Origin: Streptomyces sp. A3M-1-3
Lineage (GTDB): Bacteria > Actinomycetota > Actinomycetes > Streptomycetales > Streptomycetaceae
Direction: 5' to 3'
Length of the DNA: 64,000 nt
Assembly: GCF_024213665.1 (NCBI RefSeq)
Contig: NZ_JANAVP010000017.1
Coordinates: 100,423-164,422, forward strand
Shown: positions 1 through 8,615 of the stretch, piece after piece
How the letters are laid out: each line of letters begins with the position of its first letter
How positions within the stretch are numbered: position 1 is the first letter of the stretch
Position numbers and translations under genes: made by a program
Notes under the pieces: generated by a model
Told to the model about the DNA's origin: nothing
Database searches by the model: none
What the model saw: the letters and a program-made list of their open reading frames with translations, nothing else

Positions 1-2238
1 GATCCCGGCCACTGGCCCCGGGTCATGGCCCAGCGGAGCGGCCCCGTATGGGAAGGCAGGGCCGTCGTACGGACGGGGGACGGCGGGGACTTGGACGTCG
101 CGTTCCGCGTCCTCCCGCTGGACCCGGGCCGGCGGAGCGAGCGCGACTCCCCATGGCTGGTCCTGGGCGCGCCTCACGCCGTGGTGTCGAAGTGGCGTCA
201 GGACTTCGCGTTCACTCAGGAGCTGTTCCTCCAGGACCGTATCGGCTTTGCCGTGTTCGACAAGGAACTGCGGCTGGTGCGGACGAATACGCACCTGCTG
301 CCGTACACGGGCGTGCCCGCCGACCTGGCGGGCCACCGGCTGGCCGACTTCCTCTGGGCCGAGGACGCGCGGCAGATCGATGATCAGCTGCGCGAGGTCC
401 TCCGGTCCGGGGTTCCCTTGGTGGGGGTGGACGCCCTCGTACGCACGCTGGTCGACCCCGGAGCGGGGCGGATCATGGCGGTGTCCGTGTTCCGCCTCCA
501 GGAGCCGGACGGACGGGTGATGGGGGTCACCGGCCTCTTCACCGATGTCACGGAGCAGCGCCGGGCGCGCCGGCGGCTCGATCTTCTGCAGCGGGCCACC
601 GCGGTGCTCGGGAACTCGCTGTCCGTCGCGGAAACCGCGCAGGATCTGGCGGATGTGCTCGTGCCGGATCTTGCCGACACGGCTGTTGTCGACATCGCCG
701 AGGGCGTCTTCCGGTTCGCGGAGGCCGGCCCCGACCGTCATCGGCTTCACCTCCTGCGCCGGGCGGCCGCGGCCGGACCGGGTGCCGGACCGGATGCCGG
801 ACCGGATACCGAACCGGCCGAACAGCCCGAACCCGGTGACGTGGTCGAGGTGGACACCGGAGGATCGCTGCGGGACCGGCTCTGGGCCGACGACGGCCCC
901 GACGAGCACCAGCGCGTCCGCTCGGGCATGACCGTACTGCTGCGAGCCAGGGGCAAGCTCCTCGGGCGGGTCATCGTGCGGCGCACCAGCGTTCTCCCGT
1001 TCGACGAGAACGATCTGGACCTGCTGGGGGAGATCGCCTCCCGCGCGGCCCTGGTGCTGGACAACGCACGTCGCTTCGCCCGCGAGCGGCGGGCGAATGT
1101 GAGTCTGCAGCGCAGCCTGCTGCCCCCGGCCGAGGCCGACACGGTGGCGGTGCAGGCGGCCAGTGTCTATCTCCCCACCGATGCGACCACCGGGGTCAGC
1201 GGAGACTGGTTCGACGTCATCCCGCTGTCGTCCGCACGGGTTGCCCTGGTGGTCGGCGACGTCGTCGGCCACGGACTGCACGCCACCGCGACGATGGGAC
1301 GGCTGCGCACCGCCGTACGTACGCTGGCGGACCTCGATCTCGAGCCGGACGAACTGCTCGCCCATCTCGACGACCTCGTCTCCCAGCTCACGGTCGAAGC
1401 CGGCGGCAACGAGCCCGGCGCACCGGGTTCCGAACAGCAGGGCGCGTACCACGCGTTCGGCGCCACCTGCCTGTACATGATGTACGACCCCGTGGCGCGG
1501 CACTGCGCGATGGCAAGCGCGGGGCATCCACCGCCGGCCGTGATCGCTCCGGACGGGACAGTCGAGTACGTGGACGTCAGCCCCGGACCGCCGCTGGGAG
1601 TCGGCGGACTGCCCTTCGAACCCGTGGAGCTGGATGTCGAGCCGGGCAGCGTGCTCGCGCTCTTCACCGACGGGCTCATCGAGCGGGGCGCGGGCGATGT
1701 CGACGAAGGAATGGACGCGCTCCGGCAGCGGCTGATGGACGCCGACGCGCTCTGCCGACCGCTCCCGGACGTCGGTCGGGAGGTGGTGGAGGGACTGGCC
1801 CCGAGCCGGCTCCCCGACGACGTCACCCTGCTGCTCGCCCGTACCCGAGTGGTTCCGCCGGACGACAGCGTGACCTGGGCACTGGAGGCGGACCCGGCGG
1901 TCGTGGCCGGCGCGCGTGAGCTGGTGGTCGGACAGCTGGCCCGCTGGGGACTGGACGAACTGGCCTTCACCACCGAGCTGGTGGCGAGCGAGCTGGTCAC
2001 CAACGCCATCCGCTACGCGGGCGGACCCGTCGAACTCCGGCTCATCCGGGCAGGCACCCTGATCTGCGAGGTCTCCGACCCGAGCAGCACCCAGCCGCGG
2101 ATGCGGCGGGCCCACACCACCGAGGAAGGCGGGCGCGGTCTCTTCCTGATCGCGCAGCTCACCCAGCGGTGGGGCAGCCGCTACACGCGGCGCGGAAAGA
2201 CCATCTGGGCGGAGCAGCCTCTGCCGGGGCCGGAGTGA
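1..2238 (+). CDS. SpoIIE-family PP2C phosphatase with PAS, GAF and HATPase domains (5' partial)
   Basis: A multidomain signalling phosphatase of the type that controls anti-sigma factors or anti-anti-sigma factors by dephosphorylation and also carries its own anti-sigma-like kinase domain. The first in-frame ATG is at 25, but the frame is open to base 1 and the first visible residues already look like the middle of a PAS/PAC domain (EGRAVVRTGDGG), so the true start is probably upstream of the window. From that ATG: a second PAS at about residues 68-178 ending TDVTEQR, a GAF-like region about 190-350, a PP2C/SpoIIE domain about 365-605 (metal-site motifs SGDWFDV and VGDVVGHG), and a C-terminal HATPase about 620-730 (ELVASELVTNAIRYA, then GGRGLFLI). 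No membrane segment is seen. Target proteins cannot be told from the sequence. Confidence 0.9.
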   Translation, partial: DPGHWPRVMAQRSGPVWEGRAVVRTGDGGDLDVAFRVLPLDPGRRSERDSPWLVLGAPHAVVSKWRQDFAFTQELFLQDRIGFAVFDKELRLVRTNTHLLPYTGVPADLAGHRLADFLWAEDARQIDDQLREVLRSGVPLVGVDALVRTLVDPGAGRIMAVSVFRLQEPDGRVMGVTGLFTDVTEQRRARRRLDLLQRATAVLGNSLSVAETAQDLADVLVPDLADTAVVDIAEGVFRFAEAGPDRHRLHLLRRAAAAGPGAGPDAGPDTEPAEQPEPGDVVEVDTGGSLRDRLWADDGPDEHQRVRSGMTVLLRARGKLLGRVIVRRTSVLPFDENDLDLLGEIASRAALVLDNARRFARERRANVSLQRSLLPPAEADTVAVQAASVYLPTDATTGVSGDWFDVIPLSSARVALVVGDVVGHGLHATATMGRLRTAVRTLADLDLEPDELLAHLDDLVSQLTVEAGGNEPGAPGSEQQGAYHAFGATCLYMMYDPVARHCAMASAGHPPPAVIAPDGTVEYVDVSPGPPLGVGGLPFEPVELDVEPGSVLALFTDGLIERGAGDVDEGMDALRQRLMDADALCRPLPDVGREVVEGLAPSRLPDDVTLLLARTRVVPPDDSVTWALEADPAVVAGARELVVGQLARWGLDELAFTTELVASELVTNAIRYAGGPVELRLIRAGTLICEVSDPSSTQPRMRRAHTTEEGGRGLFLIAQLTQRWGSRYTRRGKTIWAEQPLPGPE

Positions 2239-2284
2239 GGCCCGCAATGTACGAGGCCACGAGGTACGAGGCCACAATGACCGC

Positions 2285-3643
2285 ATGACAGACGGAATCG
2301 ACGACACGGCCGCGCAGGCATGGGCCGCCCTCGGCGGGCCGGGCGGGATGGCCGGGCTGGTGTCGTACAGCGGGGCCGGAGACGTGCTCCCTTCGCGGCT
2401 GCCGGTGCGGCAGCTGGCTCGGGCCAGTGTCGGGGTGTGTTCGCTCGCCGCCGCCGAGCTGGCCTCTGTACGTACGGGGAAACCGGTGGCCGCGGTACGG
2501 GTGGACGAGGGCGCCGTGGCCACCGCGTTCGTCAGCGAGCGGCATCTGCGGATCGGCGGCAGGACGCCGACGACGTTCGCGCCGCTCTCCGGGTTCTGGC
2601 GGGCGGCCGACGGGTGGGTACGGACACACGCCAACTACCCGCACCACCGCGACCGGTTGCTGGACGCGCTCGGGATCCGGAACGGGGACCGGCTGGCCGA
2701 CGCGGTGGCGGAGCTGGCCGCCGTGGAAGTCCAGGAGCGGGTGTACGCGGCCGGCGGGCTCGCCGTCGCGGTGGTCCCGCCCGGAGATGCCCCGGGCCAT
2801 CCGCTCGCCGAGGTGCGGCCGGCCGGGGAGGAGGGCGGGAGCCCGGCGCTCCCGGCCGGTGTGCTGCCCGCGGACGGGGTGCGGGTGCTGGACCTGACGC
2901 GGGTCATCGCCGGGCCGGTTGCGACGCGCACCATCGGGCTGCTGGGCGCGGACGTACTGCGGATCGACTCGCCGGGGCTGCCGGAGGCGGCGGACGCGCA
3001 CGCCGACACCGGGTTCGGGAAGCGGTCGGCCCGGCTGGATCTGGCGCAGGCGGCGGACCGGCGGGTCTTTGACGAGTTGCTCGGGGCGGCCGATGTCGTG
3101 GTCACCGGCTATCGGCCCGGCGCGCTGGACCGGCTCGGTCTGGCGCCGGACTCCCTGCTGGAGCGGCGGCCCGGGCTGGTCGTGGCGCAGGTGTGCGCGT
3201 GGGGGTGGTCCGGGCCGTGGGCCGGCCGGCGGGGATTCGACAGTCTGGTACAGGCCGGGTGCGGAATCGCGGAGATCGAGGCCGGGCCGGACGGCCGCCC
3301 CGGCGTGCTGCCCGCGCAGGCGCTGGACCACGGAACCGGGTACCTACTGGCCGCCGCGGTACTGCGGTCGCTGACCGGCCGTCAGCGGGACGGACGCGGC
3401 AGGCACGTGCGGCTCTCCCTCGCGGGGACGGCGTCCTGGCTGATGCACGGCATCCGGGCCACCCCGGCGGGCGAGGGTGCGTACGAGGCGGAGAAGTGGC
3501 TGAACGAGACGGAATCGCCCTACGGGCCGCTCCGCCACGCCCTGCCGCCGCTCGGCTTCGACGGTGCTCCCGCGGACTGGAGCCGGCCGCCGAGCCTGTG
3601 GGGTGCGGACCGGGCCGCCTGGCTCACGGATGCAGGGGGCTGA
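2285..3643 (+). CDS. Class III (CaiB/BaiF) CoA-transferase family protein
   Basis: Family III CoA-transferases move CoA between carboxylic acids through a covalent aspartyl-CoA intermediate. The 452-residue protein has the family core in its second half: DLTRVIAGPVATRTIGLLGA near residue 200 and a GFDSLVQA motif near residue 319, whose Asp sits where the catalytic Asp of formyl-CoA transferase lies. The first 190 residues are a less conserved N-terminal extension that looks like a partial, degenerate copy of the same fold, as in other 'double' CaiB proteins of actinomycetes. ATG at 2285 follows only a short leader containing a direct repeat of gtacgaggccac. Its 3' end overlaps the convergent GNAT gene by 20 bp. 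The substrate is unknown. Confidence 0.85.
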   Translation: MTDGIDDTAAQAWAALGGPGGMAGLVSYSGAGDVLPSRLPVRQLARASVGVCSLAAAELASVRTGKPVAAVRVDEGAVATAFVSERHLRIGGRTPTTFAPLSGFWRAADGWVRTHANYPHHRDRLLDALGIRNGDRLADAVAELAAVEVQERVYAAGGLAVAVVPPGDAPGHPLAEVRPAGEEGGSPALPAGVLPADGVRVLDLTRVIAGPVATRTIGLLGADVLRIDSPGLPEAADAHADTGFGKRSARLDLAQAADRRVFDELLGAADVVVTGYRPGALDRLGLAPDSLLERRPGLVVAQVCAWGWSGPWAGRRGFDSLVQAGCGIAEIEAGPDGRPGVLPAQALDHGTGYLLAAAVLRSLTGRQRDGRGRHVRLSLAGTASWLMHGIRATPAGEGAYEAEKWLNETESPYGPLRHALPPLGFDGAPADWSRPPSLWGADRAAWLTDAGG

Positions 3644-4124
3644 GCGGCTTGGCGAAGCAGCGGCTGTTCTCGTACTCGCGGTAGTGGCCGAACTTCGTGC
3701 ACGGCAGATAGCCGCTGGAGGCGTAGAGGGCGATCGCCTCCGGCTGCTTCGTCCCGGTCTCCAGAACCATCCGGATGCGGCCCGCCGCACGGGCGCTGTC
3801 CTCCAGGGCGGCCAGGATGCGGCGGGCCAGCCCCAGCCCACGCGCCTCGGGGACGACGTACATGCGCTTGAGCTCGGCGTCGCCGTCCGCGTACCCCTCG
3901 CCGTTCTGCTCCTGCGCGCGCCAGCCGCCCGTGGCCACCGGCCGGTCCTGGTCGTCGTACGCGAGCAGGTAGAGGCCGCTCGGCGCCTGGAACATCGCCG
4001 GGGCGAGCGGCGTGACGTCGCCCTCGTCGTCGTAGCGCTGCGCGTATTCGAGCTGGACCTGGTCGTTGAGCTTGACCGCGTCGGGGTGGTCGTAGGCTGT
4101 GGGCCGAATAATCATGTGGAACAT
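3624..4124 (-). CDS. GNAT-family N-acetyltransferase
   Basis: A single-domain acetyl-CoA-dependent N-acetyltransferase of about 166 residues. The acetyl-CoA loop VPEARGLGLARRIL is clear around residues 88-101, followed by the usual C-terminal helix and strand. A longer frame exists to 4244, but its N-terminal 40 residues are not family-like; the start is placed at the ATG at 4124 (MFHMIIRP), with the second ATG at 4115 as the alternative. Only a weak ribosome site (AGAAG) precedes it. The substrate cannot be predicted. The 3' end overlaps the CoA-transferase gene by 20 bp in convergent orientation. Confidence 0.8.
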   Translation of the reverse strand: MFHMIIRPTAYDHPDAVKLNDQVQLEYAQRYDDEGDVTPLAPAMFQAPSGLYLLAYDDQDRPVATGGWRAQEQNGEGYADGDAELKRMYVVPEARGLGLARRILAALEDSARAAGRIRMVLETGTKQPEAIALYASSGYLPCTKFGHYREYENSRCFAKPLSPLHP

Positions 4125-4231
4125 CGTACTTCTATGCAGAGGATTGGGTGGGTGCATATCCGGCTCGGTATCGTGCCGCAAATGCTCACTGTGACCTCCG
4201 ACAGTGACTGTAAAACATGTGCCTACGCGAG

Positions 4232-4268
4232 ACGGCCCCGGCACTCCATCCGGAGGTACCGGGGCCGT
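4232..4268 (-). terminator. Hairpin terminator downstream of the methyltransferase gene
   Basis: A perfect 10-bp inverted repeat (acggccccgg ... ccggggccgt) with a 17-nt loop that holds a second small stem. It lies 17 nt past the methyltransferase stop. No U-tract follows, as is usual in Streptomyces. Confidence 0.75.
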
Positions 4269-4284
4269 GCGTGCCCAGCTCGGG

Positions 4285-4944
4285 TCAGGGACTGACCTTG
4301 GCCTGAACGATCAGCGTTCCGAGATTCTCCGGATCGGGCGCCTCCACGATGCCGGCGTCGACGTCGGTGAATCCGTAGTTCATGAGGATGCCCCTCCACA
4401 TGTCCTCGGAGTATGCCCACCTCTGTACCGGGAGGATCTTGCCGTTGAAGCCGTTGCCGTACATCCCCTGCGCTCCGTAGCAGCCATCAACGGCCGGGGC
4501 TTGCGAAAACACCAGCACCCCCCGGGGAGATAGCCGCTGACGGATGGCGGGGAGCAGTCGGCGTGGGTCGGTGAACCAGAACGCTCCCCAGACCGAATAG
4601 ATCGCGTCGTACGTCTCTGACGTGGTCGTGAGATAGTCCACCGCCTCACGAAGCAGGAACCGGGCCCCCTCGACGTCGCCCCACCGTTCCGCGGCGTGCT
4701 TGAGCTGGGCTGGGGAGAGGTCGACGCCCGTGGCCTCGACGCCCTTCCGGGCGAGATAGGCGACTTCGTTGCCGCTGCCGCACCCCAGCTCCAAGGTGGT
4801 ATCAGGCTGGCACAGCAGCTCTTCCGCGGGGCCGTGGTAGTCGTACTGCGTCCAGCAGAACCCCTTGTCGACGGAGTCCTGTACCGAACCGATCTTTGTT
4901 ACCGCTCCGGACGCATAGCGGTCCCAGTAAGTCTCAACGCTCAT
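4285..4944 (-). CDS. Class I SAM-dependent methyltransferase
   Basis: A 219-residue Rossmann-fold methyltransferase. SAM motif I is LELGCGSGNEVA at about residues 52-63, the acidic residue closing strand 2 is in ATGVDLSP, and motif III-like YDAIYSVWGAFWF lies near residues 113-125. ATG at 4944 is the first good start. The gene lies downstream of the small Cys-tailed protein gene (5111-5545) on the same strand, separated by 166 bp with a strong hairpin, so the two may be one transcription unit with attenuation. The acceptor is unknown: a small molecule, or, as inference only, the upstream gene's product. Confidence 0.85.
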   Translation of the reverse strand: MSVETYWDRYASGAVTKIGSVQDSVDKGFCWTQYDYHGPAEELLCQPDTTLELGCGSGNEVAYLARKGVEATGVDLSPAQLKHAAERWGDVEGARFLLREAVDYLTTTSETYDAIYSVWGAFWFTDPRRLLPAIRQRLSPRGVLVFSQAPAVDGCYGAQGMYGNGFNGKILPVQRWAYSEDMWRGILMNYGFTDVDAGIVEAPDPENLGTLIVQAKVSP

Positions 4945-5065
4945 GCCGCAACGTTCCTCGCTGGACTAGTTGTGAGCATCTGTACCGTCAGGCTCCGACG
5001 GGCTCACACGCTACTCGCCGTCCCTCGTGGTCGTGGCCGCAACGTGGACGTTCCCCCAAACGGGA

Positions 5066-5094
5066 GCCGGCGGCACCCGAGGGATGCCGCCGGC
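5066..5094 (-). terminator. Intercistronic hairpin between the 5111-5545 gene and the methyltransferase
   Basis: A perfect 10-bp inverted repeat (gccggcggca / tgccgccggc) with a 9-nt loop, starting 16 nt after the stop of the upstream gene. It would end or attenuate transcription so that the upstream small gene is made in excess over the methyltransferase. Confidence 0.75.
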
Positions 5095-5110
5095 CTGTGG
5101 TGTTGTGGTG

Positions 5111-5545
5111 CTAGTGGCAGCTCGTGCCCTGAGCGCAGGGGGAGCACTTCGAGGAGTCCCGCTCCCACAGCGGCCAGTCGATGACGAACCCGTGTTGCTC
5201 GACCACGGCCGCGGTCCTCATGACCGTGCCGTCGGCCTTGCGGTCGATCTCGGGTATGTGGTGGAGGAACTGTCCGTTGTTGTACTTCACGCAGAACGCG
5301 GCGTAGTTCGCCGTGTCGAGAATGAGCGCGTGCACGGCGACGTCGACCAGCTCGCCGCATCCGAGTTCCAGACCCTCGCCCATGGTCTCCATGGCGGTGA
5401 TCAGGTACGCGACGGCCTGACCCATAAGGCGGCCGGCCATCACGCTGTCCATGAGGTAGTCGCGGGTCAGCAGCTGGATTTCCCTGTCCCACACCTCCTC
5501 GCCCAAGAGTTCCTTTGGATCACGGACTGCTACTGCTGTACCCAT
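5111..5545 (-). CDS. Unrecognised 144-residue protein with Cys-rich C-terminus
   Basis: No family is recognised. The start is ATG 5545, not the GTG at 5554, because GGGAGGTG lies 6 nt upstream of the ATG and overlaps the GTG. The N-terminal 100 residues look soluble and helical (ELLGEEVWDREIQLLTRDYL near the start) with a central strand-like part. The last 14 residues stand apart: after WERDSS comes KCSPCAQGTSCH, three Cys and a terminal His in twelve residues. The layout of a small gene, a hairpin, then a modifying-type enzyme resembles precursor/modification pairs of ribosomally made peptides, but a metal-binding tail is equally possible. The long leader-like domain is unusual for a peptide precursor. 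Confidence 0.7.
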   Translation of the reverse strand: MGTAVAVRDPKELLGEEVWDREIQLLTRDYLMDSVMAGRLMGQAVAYLITAMETMGEGLELGCGELVDVAVHALILDTANYAAFCVKYNNGQFLHHIPEIDRKADGTVMRTAAVVEQHGFVIDWPLWERDSSKCSPCAQGTSCH

Positions 5546-5758
5546 ACGGGGCACCTCCCGCTCGAACGGATCTTGCGGAACCCTCCCCGCCCGTCAGATG
5601 CGGTTTCGTCGGAGCCGACGACGAACGGGGAGGGGCTTGCTCCCACCTCGGCTGGTCCCTCATCAGCTTGGCCGTGGGTTGGGTGCTGACTTCCGAGGTG
5701 GGGTGTCTGTGAGGCCGGACTGCGTCCGCCGTGGTGCGGTGATCGGTGAGCCGGTGAG

Positions 5759-5982
5759 TCACTCGGTGCGGCTGTAGCGGATGGAACCCGCCAGGCCGTC
5801 CTGATGGGGCCGGTGGCGGCCTCGTCGTGGGTGGCGTGCGTGCGCACCCAGCGGGCGAAGTCGTAAGCCTCCGTCGAGCGGAGCACGATGTGAACCAACC
5901 CGTGACCGTTGACCACGTCGTCCGGGTAGACCTCGCCGGGGAGGCTCATGATCCGGGGGTGCTCGTCGTCAGTGAGCCGCAT
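5759..5982 (-). CDS. Hypothetical reading frame, probably frameshifted near its 3' end
   Basis: Between about 5790 and 5982 the minus strand reads as real coding DNA: roughly 95% G or C at third positions and a protein-like sequence (MSLPGEVYPDDVVNGHG, then VLRSTEAYDFARWVRTH). Starts at 5982 or 5949 are possible; neither has a strong ribosome site. Beyond about 5790 this frame loses codon bias, while another minus frame becomes biased and ends at a stop at 5759 (GLAGSIRYSRTE). That pattern suggests a one-base shift near 5795. No family is recognised. Its 5' end collides head-on with the DUF6879 fragment. Confidence 0.5.
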
Positions 5983-6270
5983 TCTCGGTACGTCGGGTGG
6001 GAGCACTCCCTGACGTGCCTGAACATGGAGGCCGGCGAAGACATTCGATGGCTGCCCCGTCACCAGCTGCCCGAGGGCATCACCTTCCCCCTGCGCGGGA
6101 ACGACTGGTGGCTGTTCGATCACCGCCTCTTGGCTGTTGGGCACTTCGACAACGAGGGCCGAGTCCTGGGTTCCGAGCTGATCGAGAACCCCGAGGTGGT
6201 CGCGGAATGCGTCCGCGTACGAGACCAGCTCTGGGCCCTCGCAGTCCCTCACGTCGAGTACAAGCCCTGA
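5959..6270 (+). pseudogene. DUF6879 family gene, 5'-truncated
   Basis: From VVSEPHSRY (about 5965) to the end VPHVEYKP this matches the C-terminal half of DUF6879 proteins, which commonly sit beside XRE/DUF5753 regulators: AGEDIRWLPRH, then GNDWWLFDHR and a final HxxY-type ending. The usual N-terminal half of about 80 residues is absent; upstream plus-strand sequence has poor codon bias and is instead coding on the other strand. GTG 5959 could start a shortened product. It ends 7 bp before the XRE gene, the normal neighbour arrangement, so this is read as a rearrangement scar with the 3' half still in place. Confidence 0.6.
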
Positions 6271-6277
6271 CCCGTCA

Positions 6278-7120
6278 GTGAGTAACCAAGCACAGGAAGC
6301 ACGGGAAGCGTTGGGTGCCCGGTTGCGAGGGTTCCGCAAAGATGCGGGCTTCTCAAGCGGTCGGGCATTCGCCGCTGCGACCAGGTGGCAGGAATCAAAG
6401 GTTTCCCGGATTGAGAACGGCAGGCAGAACGCGAGTGAGGGCGACATTCGTGTCTGGTGTCGGCACACCGGCTCGGAGGACCAGGTCGACGACCTGATCG
6501 CTACGGTCCGGCACATCGAAGAACTGTGGCTCGAATGGCGCCGCCAACTCCAGGCAGGCGCGGAGCCCCGGCAGCGCAAGGCCCTGCCGGTCTACGCGAA
6601 AACCAAGGTGTTCCGGATCTGGCATCCCACACTTGTGTGGGGGACTCTCCAGACGGCGGAGTACGCAGCCGAGACCTTCCGTCAGGTCATCGACTTCTAC
6701 GAGATCCCAAACGACATGGATGCGGCAGTAGCCAAGCGGCTGGAGCGTCAGCAGTACCTGTATCAGGGAGACCGGATCTTCAACGTGCTACTTGCCGAAC
6801 AGGCCCTTTACACCAACTTCGGCGGCCCGGAGGTCATGAGAGGCCAGCTCGACCGACTGCTCGCGGTGATGTCCTTGCCGCGCATGAGCCTGGGGCTCGT
6901 CCCAACCTCAGCCCCGATGCTCGTATGGCCTGGCAACTCGTTTTCCATGTTCGACAGCAAGCTCGTGCTCGTAGAGACCTACTCGGCAGAGTTCTCGGTC
7001 GCTCAGCCACGAGAGATCGCGCTCTACGCGAAGGCGTTCGACCTTCTCAAGCGGTCGGCGGTGTACGGCCAGTCGGCAAGGGCGTTGATCACGCGTGCTC
7101 TTGAGCGGTTGGACTTGTAG
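6278..7120 (+). CDS. XRE-family regulator with DUF5753 domain
   Basis: A 280-residue WhiJ-like DNA-binding protein. The HTH lies at about residues 10-65 (RLRGFRKDAGFSSGRAFA, then QESKVSRIENGRQ), followed by a DUF5753 ligand- or partner-binding domain from about residue 95 to the end (PTLVWGTLQTAEYA; VLLAEQALYTNFGG). GTG 6278 is the start. Such proteins usually work with a small DUF397 or DUF6879 partner; here the DUF6879 gene just upstream is truncated and no DUF397 gene is present, so the regulator may be orphaned. Confidence 0.88.
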   Translation: MSNQAQEAREALGARLRGFRKDAGFSSGRAFAAATRWQESKVSRIENGRQNASEGDIRVWCRHTGSEDQVDDLIATVRHIEELWLEWRRQLQAGAEPRQRKALPVYAKTKVFRIWHPTLVWGTLQTAEYAAETFRQVIDFYEIPNDMDAAVAKRLERQQYLYQGDRIFNVLLAEQALYTNFGGPEVMRGQLDRLLAVMSLPRMSLGLVPTSAPMLVWPGNSFSMFDSKLVLVETYSAEFSVAQPREIALYAKAFDLLKRSAVYGQSARALITRALERLDL

Positions 7121-7161
7121 TTCTCTGCCGCACGACCTCGGAAGGCGCGCAAGTTCGAGGG

Positions 7162-7313
7162 CTACCCGCGGCGGCGTCGTGGGGCGAGGGCGATGCCGTA
7201 GCCGGCCGTGGTCTCGGGTCCGCCGAGCGTGGGAAGGCGGCGGTGAGGCCGATGAGGGTCTGCACGACGGTGCGGCCGGCCAGGAGGACGTGCCGAGTAG
7301 TCTGCATAACCAT
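7162..7313 (-). pseudogene. Remnant of a C-terminal coding segment
   Basis: On the minus strand two frames join into one plausible peptide: RHVLLAGRTVVQTLIGLTAA in one frame, then TLGGPETTAGYGIALAPRRR and a stop at 7162 in another. It looks like the 3' end of a membrane-protein gene whose 5' part is gone and which has taken a frameshift. No family is assigned; it may be non-coding. Confidence 0.3.
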
Positions 7314-7336
7314 TCGCTGAGATCTTGGAGCATGTT

Positions 7337-8134
7337 TTGCTTACTGTGACGTCCGTGAATGTAAACGGGCTGCGCGCCGCCGCCAAAAAGGGCTTCGTGC
7401 CGTGGCTGGCCGGGACGGCCGCCGATGTCATCTGCCTCCAGGAGGTACGGGCCGAGGCTCAGCAGCTCCCGGAGGAGGTCAGGCAGCCCGAGGGCTGGCA
7501 CGCCGTACACGCCCCGGCCGCGGCCAAGGGCCGGGCCGGGGTCTCGCTCTACACCCGGCGCGCGCCGGAGCGGGTGCAGGTCGGCTTCGGCAGCAGCGAG
7601 TTCGACGGCAGCGGGCGGTACGTCGAGGCGGACCTGCCGGGCGTCACGGTCGCGAGCCTGTACCTGCCCTCGGGAGACGTCGGCACCGAGCGGCAGGACG
7701 AGAAAGTCCGCTTCATGGGCGAGTTCCTGCCGTACCTCAAGGAGCTGAAGGAGCGGGCGGCGGCAGGCGGGCGCGATGTCCTGGTCTGCGGCGACTGGAA
7801 CATCGCCCACCAGGAGGCGGACCTGAAGAACTGGAAGGCCAACCGGAAGAACTCCGGCTTCCTGCCGGAGGAGCGTGCGTGGCTGTCCCGGGTGTTCGGT
7901 GAGGCGGAGTACGTCGATGTGGTGCGGGCCCTGCATCCGGAACAGGAGGGGCCGTACTCGTGGTGGTCGTACCGAGGGCGCGCTTTCGACAACGATGCAG
8001 GCTGGCGCATCGATCTTCTCGTCAGTTCACCTCGCTTGGTGGAGCGCGCGGTCAAGGCCTACGTCGAACGGGCCGCGACGCATGGCGAGCGCTGGAGCGA
8101 CCACGCGCCGGTGACGGCCGTCTTCGACCTGTAG
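7337..8134 (+). CDS. xth: Exodeoxyribonuclease III family protein
   Basis: AP endonuclease / 3'-5' exonuclease of base-excision repair, 265 residues. The start is TTG 7337 (MLTVTSVNVNGLRAA): GGAG at 7327-7330 lies 6 nt upstream, whereas an upstream TTG at 7325 would include that site. Catalytic motifs of the endonuclease/exonuclease/phosphatase fold are present: VNVNGLRAA (metal Asn), CLQEVRAE (metal Glu), GDWNIAHQEADL (Asp and Asn of the active site), and the terminal SDHAPV (Asp-His pair). A strong hairpin follows the stop. It stands alone. Confidence 0.9.
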   Translation: MLTVTSVNVNGLRAAAKKGFVPWLAGTAADVICLQEVRAEAQQLPEEVRQPEGWHAVHAPAAAKGRAGVSLYTRRAPERVQVGFGSSEFDGSGRYVEADLPGVTVASLYLPSGDVGTERQDEKVRFMGEFLPYLKELKERAAAGGRDVLVCGDWNIAHQEADLKNWKANRKNSGFLPEERAWLSRVFGEAEYVDVVRALHPEQEGPYSWWSYRGRAFDNDAGWRIDLLVSSPRLVERAVKAYVERAATHGERWSDHAPVTAVFDL

Positions 8135-8146
8135 GCGGACAGCGGT

Positions 8147-8191
8147 AAGCCCCGCCCGGCTCGTATTGTTCGTCGTCGCCGGACGGGGCTT
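8147..8191 (+). terminator. Terminator after exonuclease III gene
   Basis: A 14-bp inverted repeat with one mismatch (aagccccgcccggc / gccggacggggctt) and a 17-nt loop, 12 nt past the stop codon. Confidence 0.8.
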
Positions 8192-8615
8192 GGGAGGTGT
8201 CCCGCTCAGTGCTCGCGTGGGTGGTACGGCTCTCGGGTGGCTCTGCCGCGCCAGGGCTCCGGTCCCGGGCACGGCGGGGGTGCCGGGGGAGCGATGGCCA
8301 TGCCACAGGCGAAGCAGAAGTGCCAGCCCGTCTCGCCTGGTCGGGCACGACTCGCCTCTCCTGCATCTGCGCCGGCAGGGTGATGGCGGCATGTTTTCCC
8401 GGTTTGCCGAGCATGCCGAGGAGCTGTGGAGCCGGGCCGTCCCTGTCGAGTAGGCGGCAGGCCGGGGTGCTAAACCGAGTGCCTGGTGGCCATTCTCGCT
8501 GTCCAGGCGCTCAACGAGATGCTGGGCCTGCACGAGTGTGATCTCTGCCCGCCTGGGCCGAACTGGGGTCATGAACCAAGTTGGTTGAGTGACCCCGGCA
8601 CCTGCGCGCCGTGGG
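8192..8615 (+). other. Gap without a confident gene
   Basis: Short frames exist on both strands, for example a plus-strand stretch near 8486-8600 with NEMLGLHECDLC and minus-strand fragments, but none shows sustained codon bias, a ribosome site and a recognisable domain together. It may hold decayed gene fragments. Confidence 0.5.

Noticed and set aside
5827..5958. Plus-strand extension of the DUF6879 frame as its true N-terminus
   Set aside because: Third-position GC is low in this frame and high on the opposite strand, and the residues do not match the family's N-terminal half.
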